A stretch of DNA of 64,000 nucleotides. It comes from Protonemura montana. Lineage: Eukaryota > Arthropoda > Insecta > Plecoptera > Nemouridae. This document shows positions 1 to 22,500 of this stretch, one piece after another. Under the pieces are notes generated by a model. That model saw only the letters and a list, made by a program, of their open reading frames with translations. It did not search any database and had not been told where the DNA came from. The position numbers were made by a program, and so were the translations under genes. The DNA is taken from the NCBI GenBank assembly GCA_947568835.1, contig OX387606.1, positions 15,748,001-15,812,000 of the forward strand. Direction: 5' to 3'. Position 1 is the stretch's first letter. Each line of letters begins with the position of its first letter.

Positions 1-9609
<9,609 letters not shown>

Positions 9610-9612
9610 TCA

Positions 9613-11074
9613 CTGAAAATGAATGGAAATACAACATGGCTTAGATAATGGTGTCTGGACATATTGATTATCAGATTAATTTCTTCAAGGCAAGGTTGGC
9701 AATGAAGGAGAAATAAGGCCCTTGAACACTATCACTAGATAAAGATGTAGTCAGGGGGCATTTAACATCGTTTTGGATTATTCTTCTATAGACCTCTCAA
9801 GGCCTTGGCCCTACGACCAGATACACAATAAATTAAAGAGCCCTCTGACATGGCAGCTGGTATTGACAGCCTGTTGCTTAGCTGCATATTATCCAATTAA
9901 ATGCGAAGTTCTCCACAGATAGAAATAGCTTTACTCTGTCAAATCAACCATTTGGCATGGATAAATGGCATGAATACTGGCAAAACTCATATTAGGCCCC
10001 CCAAGGTAGAAATGAAGGCCCAAACTACGTTGGCCTAAAAACAGATTAGGATAAAGCACCAGCACAACAGCTAGACAAACATCCAAGATGTCTGACAAGG
10101 AAACTACCACAATAACGTCATAACTACGTACTTGTCTGCCAGAAGATTTGCAAGAAGATATGTAAATAAAATAAATTATTTCGCTGGGAAACTGTACCTC
10201 TCACACTCCTGTACCGTAGTGAAGGACTCTACTTTCATAATGCCAACATCAGGAACAAAGAGGTCCTTCAAATATGAAACTCAGCCATCTTGTTCTAAGG
10301 TGACGGGCGTATTGTGATACAAATAATATCACAAGCACATAGGCTTGCAGCCTTCACTGTTCACTGTCCACATGAATGAAAGCACTGTGTCACTCCACTG
10401 TCGATATTGTTAAGGACTCTTCCTTTCGAAAGGGTAAACACACCATTTACCCAATATTTTGACGTCTTCACTTCATGTCGTATCACTCCCGTCCACTACA
10501 CTTTTAATACGCACTTCTGTCACTGGGATGAATCAGAACTTTGGGAAATGAAAGCTAGAGAACAGCGTGGGTACTTTCGGAACTAGTATGCAATGAGAAA
10601 ATTAAATCAACTAGCATTAAATAACACTTCTTAAGGAACTATAAAGAGCTTCTCAAATATTTTAATACATTTTTAATTTAAATGTTTATTTATTTTTGAA
10701 ATAAATACAGTCTTTTTAAAATCAAGGACTTTTTGCAGATGTACTCTGATTCCCAAACGATCCTCCTTGTCCTCTCTACCATAAGAGCAAATCAGATCTC
10801 GTGTATTATTCTGACCAATAGTGGAGCAGAAGTGACGCGCACATTTCAAATCGCATGACGCACTGAAGATCTACTTTTACCAAAGAATTTACGTATTTAC
10901 GCTAAACCGTAAAAGTCAATCGTCTGATTAAAAGAAGAAAAAAACACACATTACGATTAAACATATAATCAACAACAAGTGCAGTAGCCGCTGTACTGGC
11001 TCGATCTGCTTTAGCAACATTATTTACACTTCATACTGCTAATTTCCAAAATAATTTGACAATAAATTTCTTAC
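9613..11074. other. Probable 5' intron or upstream region of HIPK
   Basis: AT-rich, without long coding-like frames. No transposon terminus or RNA gene recognised. Confidence 0.4.
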
Positions 11075-11120
11075 CATTTTCAAATCCTCCCAAAAATGTT
11101 TGCTCCCCATTTTCGATCTT
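11075..11120 (-). other. Candidate first exon of HIPK with short upstream ORF
   Basis: On the minus strand ATG at 11110 opens 12 codons (MGSKHFWEDLKM) and runs into a consensus donor ATG|GTAAGAAA at 11074. If this exon is spliced to 9612 the next codon is TGA, directly followed by the HIPK start ATG. It would then be a 5' leader with an upstream ORF. The link to HIPK is inference from strand, spacing and donor quality; the exon's 5' end is not visible. Confidence 0.35.
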
Positions 11121-11388
11121 TCAAATGCGAAGATAAGTAATTAAAAAAAAAAACCGGGTGTAGCTGTATCTTATTGATACGGCCGATATTTATGCGTGAC
11201 TACGTTCAACTACCGCGTAGGTAGGTAGGTCAACTACAGTACTGACCATACTTCACATGCAAGTTTTACATCTCTCTTTATTTGGGTTGTGTTTTCATAT
11301 CTAATTAACATGCTGAAGGACTTTACAGATTGGGATGGAAGTGTCATCTTGCGATATATATATTATTTTTTTCCATTAGTCTACTGAC

Positions 11389-11945
11389 GAGTGCCAAAAA
11401 CGCTGCCTCCTCTCACGCCTCCAATATTTATTTTATCGAAAATAAAAAAAAAAGTACTTTTAGAGAATTGTCTGAACTATTGAATGATAATAAGTCGCAT
11501 TCTGTCCTTTGTTTCCTGTAGGCTGTAGGGGTTGTTACACATTTGCCATTTTGCGTAATTTAACATTGGTCTTAAGGGGAGCATTAAAAACGCCAACCCC
11601 TCTAACGCCTCCAATATTTATTTTATCGAAACTAAAAAAAAAGAGCTTTTAGAGAATTGTCTGAACTATTGAATGATAATAAGTTGCATTCTGTCCTTTG
11701 TTTCCTGTAGGCTGTAGGGGTTGTTACACATTTGCCATTTTGCGTAATTTAACATTGGTCTTATGGAGAGCATTAAAAACGCCAACCCCTCTCACGCCTC
11801 CAATATTTATTTTATCGAAACTAAAAAAAAAGAGCTTTTAGAGAATTGTCTGAACTATTGAATGATAATAAGTCGCACTCTATACTTAGCTTTCTGTAGG
11901 CTGTAGAGCTTGTTACACATTGGCTATTTTGGAGAGCAAATCCGT
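11389..11945. repeat. Tandem repeat, three copies of ~190 bp
   Basis: Three consecutive units start near 11389, 11579 and 11768 (period 189-190). Each contains ACGCCTCCAATATTTATTTT, an A-run, then GAGAATTGTCTGAACTATTG and a CTGTAGGCTGTAG segment. Units 2 and 3 are near-identical; the third decays at its 3' end. Satellite-like; no protein coding. Confidence 0.9.
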
Positions 11946-11955
11946 ACATGCCTCC

Positions 11956-11964
11956 TATATAAAG
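11956..11964 (+). promoter_or_regulatory. TATA-box-like sequence after the tandem repeat
   Basis: TATATAAAG directly after the third repeat unit, with a TCA at 11985-11987 about 31 bases downstream and a CA run after that. No coding exon follows that I can support, so it may be a transposon promoter or chance. Confidence 0.2.
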
Positions 11965-12267
11965 CGCTTTAAGACGTAGTCACGTCAAAACACTCACACA
12001 CACACACCACGTTTTGTTTCGAATTTCGCTCTACTCGGGAAGAAGGCAAAAATAAGGCAAGTTAGTTAAAAACACAACATGTTCAAACAATATTTTTTAT
12101 TATATAACAGTGAAAATATATTTTCATGTTTTGTTATAGTTATTAGAGATTAGGTAATGTATACGTAGCACTACACCTAGATACTCGACAAGGTGAATGA
12201 TCCATTAAGCATATACACAGTCATGCCTATACCAGACATTAAACGAGAACAATAATGTAAGTGATGA

Positions 12268-13334
12268 TTAACCTTATATAAAAGCTTTAATTTGGCGATG
12301 TTCAACTTTTTAGTTTGTATCTGACCAGCTGACCAGCTGACCAGCTGGGGTAACATTTTTCTGTACATGTTGATTTAAATTGCGAAATTTGGTTAAAAAC
12401 GTGTGCAATTGGGTTATAATTGTTCAAAATTAAAATCTCTATCCTATTGTGACACTTTGAGGGTGATTTGAAAGCGTTTTTTTGGTGAAATATTGATAAT
12501 TGTGTTTGAAATTTCCTGCCTAGGAAAATTGGAGCCATGTCTCACAGCTCGATTTTTATTTGATTCAAAACTTGCCTTTTACTCACCCGCAGCAGCTCGG
12601 TAATACTCTTCATGCATGCCTATGAAAGTTATTGAAGAAATTGAGCCCAAAGGCTGTTATTTACGTTCCTTTTACGTGAAATAGAAATAATTTTGCAAAA
12701 AGTTTGACAGATGCATTCATTTGTTTGGTTTTTTGACCACTGCAGGGTGAACGAATTCTTAAACTTATCTTTGCGGCAGTGCATTCAGGATATTTAAACG
12801 TCAAAAAGGATTAGAACATCAAATACTTTTTAGAAACCAGTCAAACATTGCTGGGAATAATTTTAAATCTTACATGACTTCAGAGCACGACCCAACGCGA
12901 CATTTATACGGTGATTTGATGGGATTTTCGTTATGAATTTTATTTAAAACTGGCTGGCAAGGGAAGGTTTTGACAGTTCTCAAACAATGTCAAACAACTT
13001 AATTACCGAAAAAACTTACATTTTGTCAATTTTAAGTGCTTATCAGTTCATTTAACAGGTTTTTAGCCATATCTGGTGGAGATGTAAAAGGTATTTCACA
13101 AGTTTCACTCTCTAAGAAATATTTCACGGAAATCTTTTGACAGCCAACTTCGTTTGTTTTCGAAATTGTCATCGTGGTCACTTTGGAATTCACAGAGTTT
13201 CCACAATGCAGTGACCCCGAGTGAAATAAGCGGCAAATTTCAAATAAAATTAATGGGGGTACTTTTAGGTGTGGTCCCCAAAATGCACACTCCCTCGAAA
13301 TCTTAAGGTGCCGTTAGGCATCGGGTTCTGCTAG
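12268..13334 (+). mobile_element. Helitron-like non-autonomous element, copy 1
   Basis: A 1,067-bp unit starting TTAACCTTATATAAAAGC and ending in CTAG, followed at once by a second copy. Just before the end lies a short hairpin (GGTGCC/GGCATC, 13307-13322), eight bases upstream of CTAG, the arrangement expected at a Helitron 3' terminus. The 5' flank ends in A and the 3' flank of the whole array begins with T, matching insertion between A and T. The 5' end lacks the usual TC. No Rep/helicase coding; a 78-aa frame shared by both copies is not a recognisable protein. Confidence 0.6.
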
Positions 13335-14273
13335 TTAACCTTATATAAAAGCCTTAAATCTGCGATGTTCAACTTTTTAGTTTGTATCTGACCAGCTGAC
13401 CAGCTGACCAGCTGGGGTAACATTTTTCTGTACATGTTGATTTAAATTGCGAAATTTGGTTAAAAACGTGTGCAATTGGGTTATAATTGTTCAAAATTAA
13501 AATCTCTATCCTATTGTGACACTTTGAGGGTGATTTGAAAGCGTTTTTTTGGTGAAATATTGATAATTGTGTTTGAAATTTCCTGCCTAGGAAAATTGGA
13601 GCCATGTCTCACAGTTCGATTTTTATTTGATTCAAAACTTGCCTTTAAATGACCTGCAGCAGTTTGGTAATACTGTTTATGCATGCCTATGAAAGTTATT
13701 GAAGAAATTGAGCACAAACGCTGTTATTTACGTTCGTTTTAAGTATAATAGAAATAATTTTGCAAAAAGTTTGACAGATGCATTCATTTGTTTGGTTTTT
13801 TGACCACTGCAGGGTGAACGAATTCTTAAACTTATCTTTGCGGCAGTGCATTCAGGATATTCAAACGTCAATGTCAATGTCAACGTCAATGTCAAATTCT
13901 TTTCAAAATCTCTGGAACTGAAGGGAAATAAATGACAGAACTGAAATATTGTTGGTGTCTTGGCTAGCAAGATTGGTAAGCCCAGATTCTAAAAGGTATT
14001 TCACAAGTTTCACTCTCTAAAAAATATTTCAAGAAATCATACACGGAAATCTTTTGACAGCCAACTTCGTTTGTTTTCGAAATTGTCATCGTGGTCACTT
14101 TGGAATTCACAGAGTTTCCACAATGCAGTGACCCCGAGTGAAATAAGCGGCAAATTTCAAATAAAATAAATGGGGGTACTTTTGGTTGTGGTCCCATTAG
14201 AGGCTTTACATTAAAACCAAAATGCACAATCCCTCAAAATCTTAAGGTGCCGTTAGGCATCGGGTTCTGCTAG
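13335..14273 (+). mobile_element. Helitron-like element, copy 2 (head-to-tail)
   Basis: 939 bp, starting right after the CTAG of copy 1 and ending with the same hairpin plus CTAG. The first ~340 bases are nearly identical to copy 1. It lacks a central ~200-base block of copy 1 and instead carries a short CAATGT/CAACGT run near 13868-13895. Confidence 0.6.
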
Positions 14274-16019
14274 TAATATATTTAAAATGTTATAATATGT
14301 TGTGATAAGTTCATAATTTATTTATAAAAACATTAAGATATTTGAATTCCATTTTATATGTCATTCAACAGATTTACGCGAAAATAACACGAATATCCAA
14401 CTTTGATATCATCAGCAATCAATATTCTAAGACTAGAATTTCATAATAATTGCATTAAAATTATCTGCACATATGGCCACACCTTTAAAATGTACATCGA
14501 AGCACACAATAGTACAAACTTATGTGATTTAATAATAAAATACGTTGAACATCTAACAAATTGTGATAAACATAATCTTAGTTGATGTTGCCGTCAAAAA
14601 GATAGAATGATTACACACTAATTATTAAGATTGATTAACAACCTTGTTGATGAGCTGGACAGAATACAGAATTGATAATATGTAACTTGCCTATACTCGC
14701 AACAGATATAATTCACTAACACGATCGGATGATCGAAGCTTAGCAATTTAAAATACTACAACACGATCATTTTTGCTGTAGTCAACACAATCTAAAGCAT
14801 ATGTTTTTTATAACAACCAATTTCCAAGCCATCTCGATACATTTTTGCCGTAGAGCTACTGCAACCAAAGTCATACAGATGGCTCTGAAATTGGTGTTTT
14901 TGATCAAATAAAGCCGAAGTATATATGTAGCCAATGAAGAGGTAAGGTTATAACGCACATTTAAGAAGACTGGTGAATATGAGGAAATGTGTTTTTAGTG
15001 CAAGACAGGAAATTTCTTCTACTTCAACCGTCCACAGTGGGTTCAGAATTTTTATGTGACATTGTTAATGAGAAATAAGTGTGAATACATGAATAGTCAA
15101 ACGAAAATGTACAGTGTTAGCTCTAAACTTAAAAAATACCACACAGGCTTTTAGAAGAAGTTGCATTACAGATCACAATCTTCATCTCTGTCACAATTTA
15201 TCAATTTCTGTCATTCCCACCAGAAGTGAAACTGTTATTTTCTCTAAAATGTATTGAATTGACAGTTACGAAACTTTCTTTTAAAGTGACACGTTATTAT
15301 TAGTTTCACATATCTAGGTAGCTGTTGCGATGTTCGTGAATCACAGTACTTAAAATATATTTATATTGTCAACACTTTTGGTAATTTAAGTATTAACCTG
15401 TTTCTGCACACAACTGACACAGCCACTATAAATCGATGATCTTCTCTCGTCATGTCAAGTAAGTATTACAAGCCCCTAATACTTGAATGATATTTCGTTT
15501 CTACATTTTTTTGTCACAAAACGTGTCCGCTTACTATTTGAGAGACGGGTAACTTTTTCGTTATCTAACATTTAGACCTCCATTTCCGTATCCTTCTGGG
15601 TTCTTACGGGGCTCCGCTAAATATTATATCTTCTGACAGTTGCTCATATTCTGTGATTCGTGATTCTAGAGATTAAAGACAAGTCTCGAACGGGACGCTG
15701 AAAGATACAACCTTCTTTGAATTGATTGCAATTAGTTTTACCGGTATCCTTCAAAAGCAAAAAGAGGACACTCGGGCCCAGAGACGCTGCGGGCATCGCA
15801 CGACAGTTTGGTAGGAGCTCGATGCATCTTACCACATAGTCTTAATATTTAAGCACTTCGCATGAACACAGAACCAGAGCTCACCTTATCAATTGATTAC
15901 ACTGGTCCACAACACCACTGATCTACGAACTCCGTTTAAAATGTGTGGCAAAAAATATAATCATCTATCTAGAAATAGACTTCAAAGATGGCAATGTTGT
16001 TAGATAAACATTACACTAT
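14274..16019. other. Intergenic region between cyclase and HIPK side
   Basis: AT-rich and without a recognised gene. It should contain the 3' UTR and poly(A) site of the cyclase, which I cannot place. A 63-codon minus-strand frame at 15644-15835 is not recognised. Confidence 0.4.
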
Positions 16020-16594
16020 TTAGATCAAAGTACATGATATGCTATTTCTATGCTTGTTCTTACTCTCATTACCTCTGTAACCCACACCAGAACAACAAGC
16101 TTGAGGACTCTCATGTACATTCTCGTGCAAATACATGCCACAACATGGCGGCATCACATGACTATGACGGTTACCCCCTGTTAATATCATCCTCTTCGCT
16201 CTCATGCACAAGTTCCCATCGGATTGCGAGCTCGACGGCATCCTCCGAGAGTCGCCTACGTACGTGGACTCGTCTACGTCCCTGTCGATGTCCGTCTCGG
16301 CAATGCTTACGCGAGGTCGAGGTCTTTGCGGCGACGCCCATGCTTCGGGAGGCACGGAAGGAGGCGGCCATTCGCTGCCAGCTGGAGGCTTTAGGGTCGC
16401 GACATGGTGTGACGTGGCAGTTAGCTTCTGTGCCGACGCTGACTTCTTCGGTGTCGCGCAGGAACCGACGGCGTTGCTGCGCAAGATCGGCGCGATCTTT
16501 TTTGCGGAGCGCGGCTTCATGTCGTTCATCGCATTGGTTGTGTTCGGGGAGTTTAAGTATACCGTGCCCATGGCAATTGAGTTGGATCGAGATT
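16020..16594 (-). CDS. Gyc88E: Gyc-88E exon 12 (C-terminal tail, residues 677-867 and stop)
   Basis: Acceptor TTTTACAG gives [17 protein letters not shown] and then a Ser/Pro/Arg-rich tail with [22 protein letters not shown] at 16020. The part from 16594 to about 16175 is GC-rich and coding-like; the last ~50 codons are AT-rich and less convincing. A GGG|GTAACC at about 16175 could be a donor to a further exon. A long plus-strand frame here is antisense shadow. Confidence 0.7.
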
Positions 16595-19500
16595 CTGTAA
16601 AATGACAAGAGGTTTGGGGTCAGTTTGCTTGTGCTTCGGGTTCTGTTGTGGGGGGAGAGGGGAGGGGAATGGTCTATTGCGCTTCAACTGGGCAACACGC
16701 AACTTCAATTAAATTTTTCTGGACCATTTTATTTCAACAGAATTTCTAGAAAGAAAGGCAGTGGCGTGGTTAGGGGGGAGCTGGGCAGAAGGGTACGTCC
16801 CCCTATTTTGCATTCAGCTCAGAATAAAACGCAAGCAGCACAAATACTTGGCGCAAAGCCCCAGGTGACCTTTTTACACACTATTTTTTGAAAAATAAAT
16901 AAGACGTACGAACTAACGAGTGTCCCTATACTGGGTGCTTATCTAATAGGGAAATCTCCTTAAGATTATTATTTAATTATTATCATTGTGTTCAAATACG
17001 CGTTTAAAATAAAATCTGATGTATTTTTTCTTTTTACAATCCGATCATAACTTTTCTATTTCTATTTGTTTTAAGAATGGCTAAAATATGAATTCTCGTG
17101 GAGGGATGAAAACGGGCTGTGACGTCAGAAATAGTGTTCTGACGTCATTTTGGGTAACCTTTGCGTTCGCTATTGTTTCTTGACGTTTTTTGACGTCATA
17201 CTGACGTCAGATATCACTTCATGTCATAAAAAATGGCGACCCTCGTTTTCGTACGAGATTGAAACGCAAACATTTTAAACAGGTATATTTTATTCAAAAT
17301 TGGATTTAGAAGAAAATAAAAAAATACGTGTTCATTATTTTCTCACAAAAAAAAATAGTTTCAAATCTAAAGAGATTTCCCTATTGCAAAGAATTTAGCC
17401 TAGCTGGAGTACCTACCAATCTTTTTCTCGCAAGAACCTCAAAATAAAATCCGAGCAATGGTTCCAGCGAACAATAAAAAGAAATGCCTAACATACTTGA
17501 CATTCATTTTCGGACCTCCCGGGTTGCGCCTCCAAATTTTTTTCGGAATCGATGTCAAGACCAAGACTCGACCTCTCATAACTTATGAAATGAATAACCC
17601 TAATAACGGGGAGCCTTTCCCCGTTGACTACAAGGATCATTCTTATCTTTTTACCTCTTTTTACCTTGAATATATATAGTTGATACCCAAGGGTTAACAC
17701 AAACATATCCAACAGTGGGTAATGGTTTGCAAAATATTTCCAATAATTCCGATTTATCAGTTCACTAACTCGTGGAGAACACTGCACTGACCATACAACG
17801 AGAAAACTGCAAGTTTATTTTCTGGCATGAAGAAGTGACTGTCCAAACGCCATGTGGCGTCATTTTTCATTGACATAAGCCGATTTTCCTTGAAATTGCA
17901 AAAAAAAAAACTAGCAGTGAGGTGCAAAATAAAGCAAACTCAATTACCTGCACGTAATGAAGTGGAACAGGAGATCGTCGCAGCATCATATCCCGAAGAT
18001 GTTGCAAATTTGAATAAATTAAGAAATGGCTTAGTTTAAAACTGTATTTTTATTAAACTATTCGTACTCTATTGATATGGTAGTGCAATGTTCATTTGAG
18101 AGTAAAACAGACTCTCTGAGACAATTAATTCATGCTAGATACAGTGCTGTTTCATTTGAAATTGCATTCAGTTTAACACACTCTATAGAATCACACTCTG
18201 TTTTAAGCGACAATTGAAATCTGTTTCCCTGTCTCGTCCAGCCAGGCTAACTACAAACCGTTCAGTGCTCAGGCTCATCTACGTCCTGCGATTGGATTAT
18301 TATGTAATATTTCGCTCGTTTCCTTTTCGTCGTATCTACGAAATAAGGAAATTACAACTAGTTTTAACTCAACAGAATGCGATCAAAAGAAGATCATCTA
18401 ACATAATCGACATAATATATGAAACAAAATATACTTTCGATTCCTTGTAACCGGTTTCATATGTTCTTGAGGAACGCCGAAGTTGCTGAGAGCGATTTTA
18501 GAGACACGAGTAAGGATGGAACTACTTAAGCTTCTGGGCATTTCGCGTAATTCTACCCTGACCAGGGCTCGAACCTGGGACCTCCATAAATTGCCAGTGC
18601 ACCGCATTGACCACAGCGCTGCCGTGAAGAGGCACGATTTATTCAGTAGATTGACGAGACTCCACCAACGTCACAATAGTGTTGACCTTTGCACGGCGAC
18701 CGGCGTTGCTACGTAAATCTAATTTATCTTGAAAATATTTTGCTTACAGAGTTTTGTGTTAGATATGCAGTTTAAATCGCGTTAATTGGTCTAATTATTA
18801 CTTATAGTGATGCAGTTGCTCTACGGTTTTGCAATGTGTCCGTCGGATATGGTGTGTAAAAGTACCACAAAGTATCTCAAAGTATGGAATACCAATTAAA
18901 TACCAGTAATCACGAAGTGCAGATTAATTATTATGTTAATATCGTGGTCATTTTCAGGTCCCGGCTAACAGTATTTTCAAATTATTTGGAACCCTGTCGC
19001 TGGCCGGCCAGATCACGCTCCAAACAACTTAAACTGAAAAAAATGTTTGACCAACATTGCAATGCCCATGCAGACGTGTATCCAAGCGAGAGGCAATCAA
19101 TTCCTACCCCTGTGCGGCGTCTTGACAGGAGAGTTTGCCACACTCCTCATGGCGACGTCTTGGAATGTGACGGGCGAGTAGACTCCCCTGCCTCCGCCGG
19201 GCGACGTCTCGCCCACGCCCGCGATGGACCCTCGTGGGGAGACTTTCTTTTCCAGTTCGGTCATCACGTTCATCTTTGACGGCGAAGTGTTCCGAGAGAG
19301 AGGGCGACGGTTCTCGCGGTGTTTCAGCCAGAAAGTTTGCATCTCGCCTAAAATGTAGCGAGGGAGATTGTTAAGGGGTTGATTAGAGGTTATGTCCTGT
19401 TTTTCATTGCGGCTAGACCAAGCGAAAAGTCACCAGACATCCGTTGCTGTTGATGCAACAGTTTTCAGCAAACGCTAACGTTGATGAATTCATAAATTAT

Positions 19501-22500
19501 CAACGAACAAAGTCGGGGTTTTCTTTGAAAAGAGACATGAACGAAAAAGGAATCTCCTTTCATTTTTTCATCAATTGCATGATTTTGTCAATGCCCAAAT
19601 TTTCTGATTTTTGTTTGATATCGGAGTTATTCGACTTTCGATTAAGAGATGGGTGGTGAATCTCTAAATGCATACCCCAGAGTGTCAGGTAGTAAAGAAA
19701 GGGCACGCGAAATTTCCCAACTGAACCAAAATGCAGAAATATTCTATTAGGGGTAGCATTTTTTTTAGTAGAAGCCGTACCGAATTCCGAGCCGAGCATT
19801 GCACACCTAGCACAAAGTTTCAAGATATTGAAACCGTCTCAAACAGTCGAAGTTTCATCTCGAAACTGGCGCATCCCCCAGCAGTTATTCAAGGGTGAGC
19901 ACCTGACTGTATTGTCGAGTTGCTCGTACCGCTCGTTATCTACCGGATAACATTGGTCAGGAATCGGAATACCGACCACAGATCTGCCTGACCAGAGAGC
20001 TAACAACCGAGCTTCGCCGTATATCTGTTTACTGATCCGATTCGACGCTGTTGCTCTTGCATGCACATTGGAGCATTCTCTTCTGCATCCCCAAGTATGC
20101 CTAATTGCCCTTCAGTGACCTGGCTTGCGTTGAATGTGACGGTATTGATTTGTATTTGACCCTCATTTATTAATGATTATCCAAGCACCATAAGTCATGA
20201 ATGAAAAGTTCAGTTTCTATGACGTAACAGATTAGTGGCGTTTTTGAATGAAATCTTTATTGGTTCATCAAAAGTGTAGACGCGTGTAATATGGGGTCGA
20301 ATTGGAGACTTCATGGCAACAAATTTAGAAACTTAGACAAGAAGAGTGATTATCGTTATGAAGTAATTAGATTAATTGACGTGATTAATTTAATTATGCT
20401 GGAGCTCGTTTGGTGGATCGGTTCACATTTTGATGTTTTTAATAGGATCTTTGTTGTTGTTCACTATAACAACAAGACGACTCAAAACACAAATTACTGG
20501 CCGTCTTGGCACTTACTGCCGAAATTTAATCTCTATTCTGACCTATTCTGGAAAGAGCTACAAAAATTTTAGAAAAACTATTTGAACTGGGTTTTGAATG
20601 GTAAGTAAAGGGCTACTAAATTTACCGACGTTTCGTAACATATACTAGTTACTTCTTCAGAGGTTTGAACAGTCCTGACAATTTTCCGATAACAAAAGAA
20701 CCACATAAAATTATAACAATTACCTAGTTCTACCTGCCTTAGTATTGACGAAAGTATTAGATTGAGTCGTCTTACCTAGTTCTGAACTAATTTGTAATTG
20801 TTATAATTTTATGTGGTTCTTTTTTTATCGGAAAATTGTCAGGACTGCTCAAACCTCTGAAGAAGTAACTAGTATATGTTACGAAACGTCGGGAAATTTA
20901 GTAGCCCTTTACTTAGCATTCAAAACCCAGTTCAAATAGTTTTTCTTAAAACTAGTCCTAAGGATAAATCAAGTAGACATGAGTCTAAAAACCAGCTACA
21001 AAAATCAGTCATCAGTTGTCTTATATTAAAACATCAGACATTTGCTCTTAAAATGGCAAAGAAAACAAGGAATCGCGACACTTGTGTGAGATCTTTTACA
21101 ACATCTTGAAACAAAATCTCGTCTCAAGATTTTGTTAGAAAAGTGAAATAACATATCTAGTACAAAGGTATCAGAACTAGAAAGTGACACGCCTGTATCC
21201 CAACATCAAGATCATGCCGAAGCACATACAGGCCCGTATACAGGATAATGTAAAATCAGGAGAAAGTAAATTTAAATTTACCATCTCGGTATATGTAAAC
21301 AGCTGTAAAGTGTAAACACTCACCCTTTCCTTTCACGCTGACAATCCCCCTTTCCACGACTTTGTAGTCCGGAGAGAGCAAGTCCCTGGTGTACTCTGAG
21401 ATGTGTATCTTCATCGCCTCGCTGGTAGACTCCATACGGGACGCAGTGTTGACAGAATCCCCGAAGAGGCAGTAACGCGGCATCTTCAGGCCGACGATAC
21501 CCGCGACAACAGCCCCCGAGTGAATGCCGACTCGGATCTTCAGATGCAGGTCTGTCGAGGGATCCTTGAGGTCTGTGATGGCTTCAACCATGTCGAGGGC
21601 CATGTCACATACGCGTTCCGCATGGTTAGCCACTTTGTTGGGGGCGCCACCAACGACCATGTAAGCGTCGCCGATTGTCTCCACCTAAAAATAAATGTAA
21701 ACTATTTGCTAACGGATATTTTACACACCGTTTTTAGGTGTATTTAAAACTCTTTTGCGAAAGTTTCATAAGTGATTGAGTCTAGTTCCCGAGAGTAACT
21801 GTGGAGGTTAAACTTTAGACATGGGAATTGTCTCGAGGAGTTAGTGAGGTCCGTGGGAAAGAAGGACGCTATTTAATATTTTGACGAGCCAATTGGGATC
21901 TCCCTAATGCGCAAGGCCCGTAATTCCTCGGCCCTGTCGACGTCTAATGGCGTTTGAATAATTGAAAGACTCTTGTAACTGGTTGTAATCTTTTATCCCA
22001 ACCCCTGCTGACGGGCACACCACACACACGCAACGCCTGAAATGCATTTTTCACAAGCACAAACTCATGCACATGCTCACCAGTTTCTGCTACTTTTACA
22101 AATGTCGGGAAATGAACAAAACTATGAGGAAATGGGACGAGCTTTATACTTGCCTTATACACCTCATGCCGTTCGGTCAGATTGTCAAAGATGGAGTACA
22201 TCGCGTTTAACATGGAAACCACCTCCATGGGCGAAATACGTGAGCAAATTTCAGTGAACGTGACCACGTCCGAAAAAAGCACGGACACCGAGTCGAACAT
22301 CTGGAAAGCAAACGTCAAAATCGACATTGTTTTTCTAGCGCTATCAGAAGCCTTTCGGCGTTATTTAGATCGGACACGTGCCGTCGGCCCGACTTGGTTA
22401 ATTCGTTGTCATTCGCGCCCACCTCGCAAGTGTCTATGGGGTTTTCTCCTGTTCGCAGTCGATCCGCCACTTGTTTCGGTATCATCTGGTACAAAAGTTC

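Larger units (their letters stand above)
16595..19107. other. Gyc-88E intron 11
   Basis: Holds the CRE-rich MITE (16945-17385), the tRNA-derived SINE (about 18470-18630) and a possible transposon end near 16760. The rest is AT-rich with no gene seen. Confidence 0.6.

Noticed and set aside
12302-13605. Identical 78-codon frames, one in each 1-kb repeat
   Set aside because: Identity follows from the recent duplication; no domain, and AT-rich codon use.
16034-16600. 188-codon plus-strand open frame
   Set aside because: Antisense to cyclase exon 12; the minus frame has a proper acceptor and phase, the plus frame has no domain or splice support.
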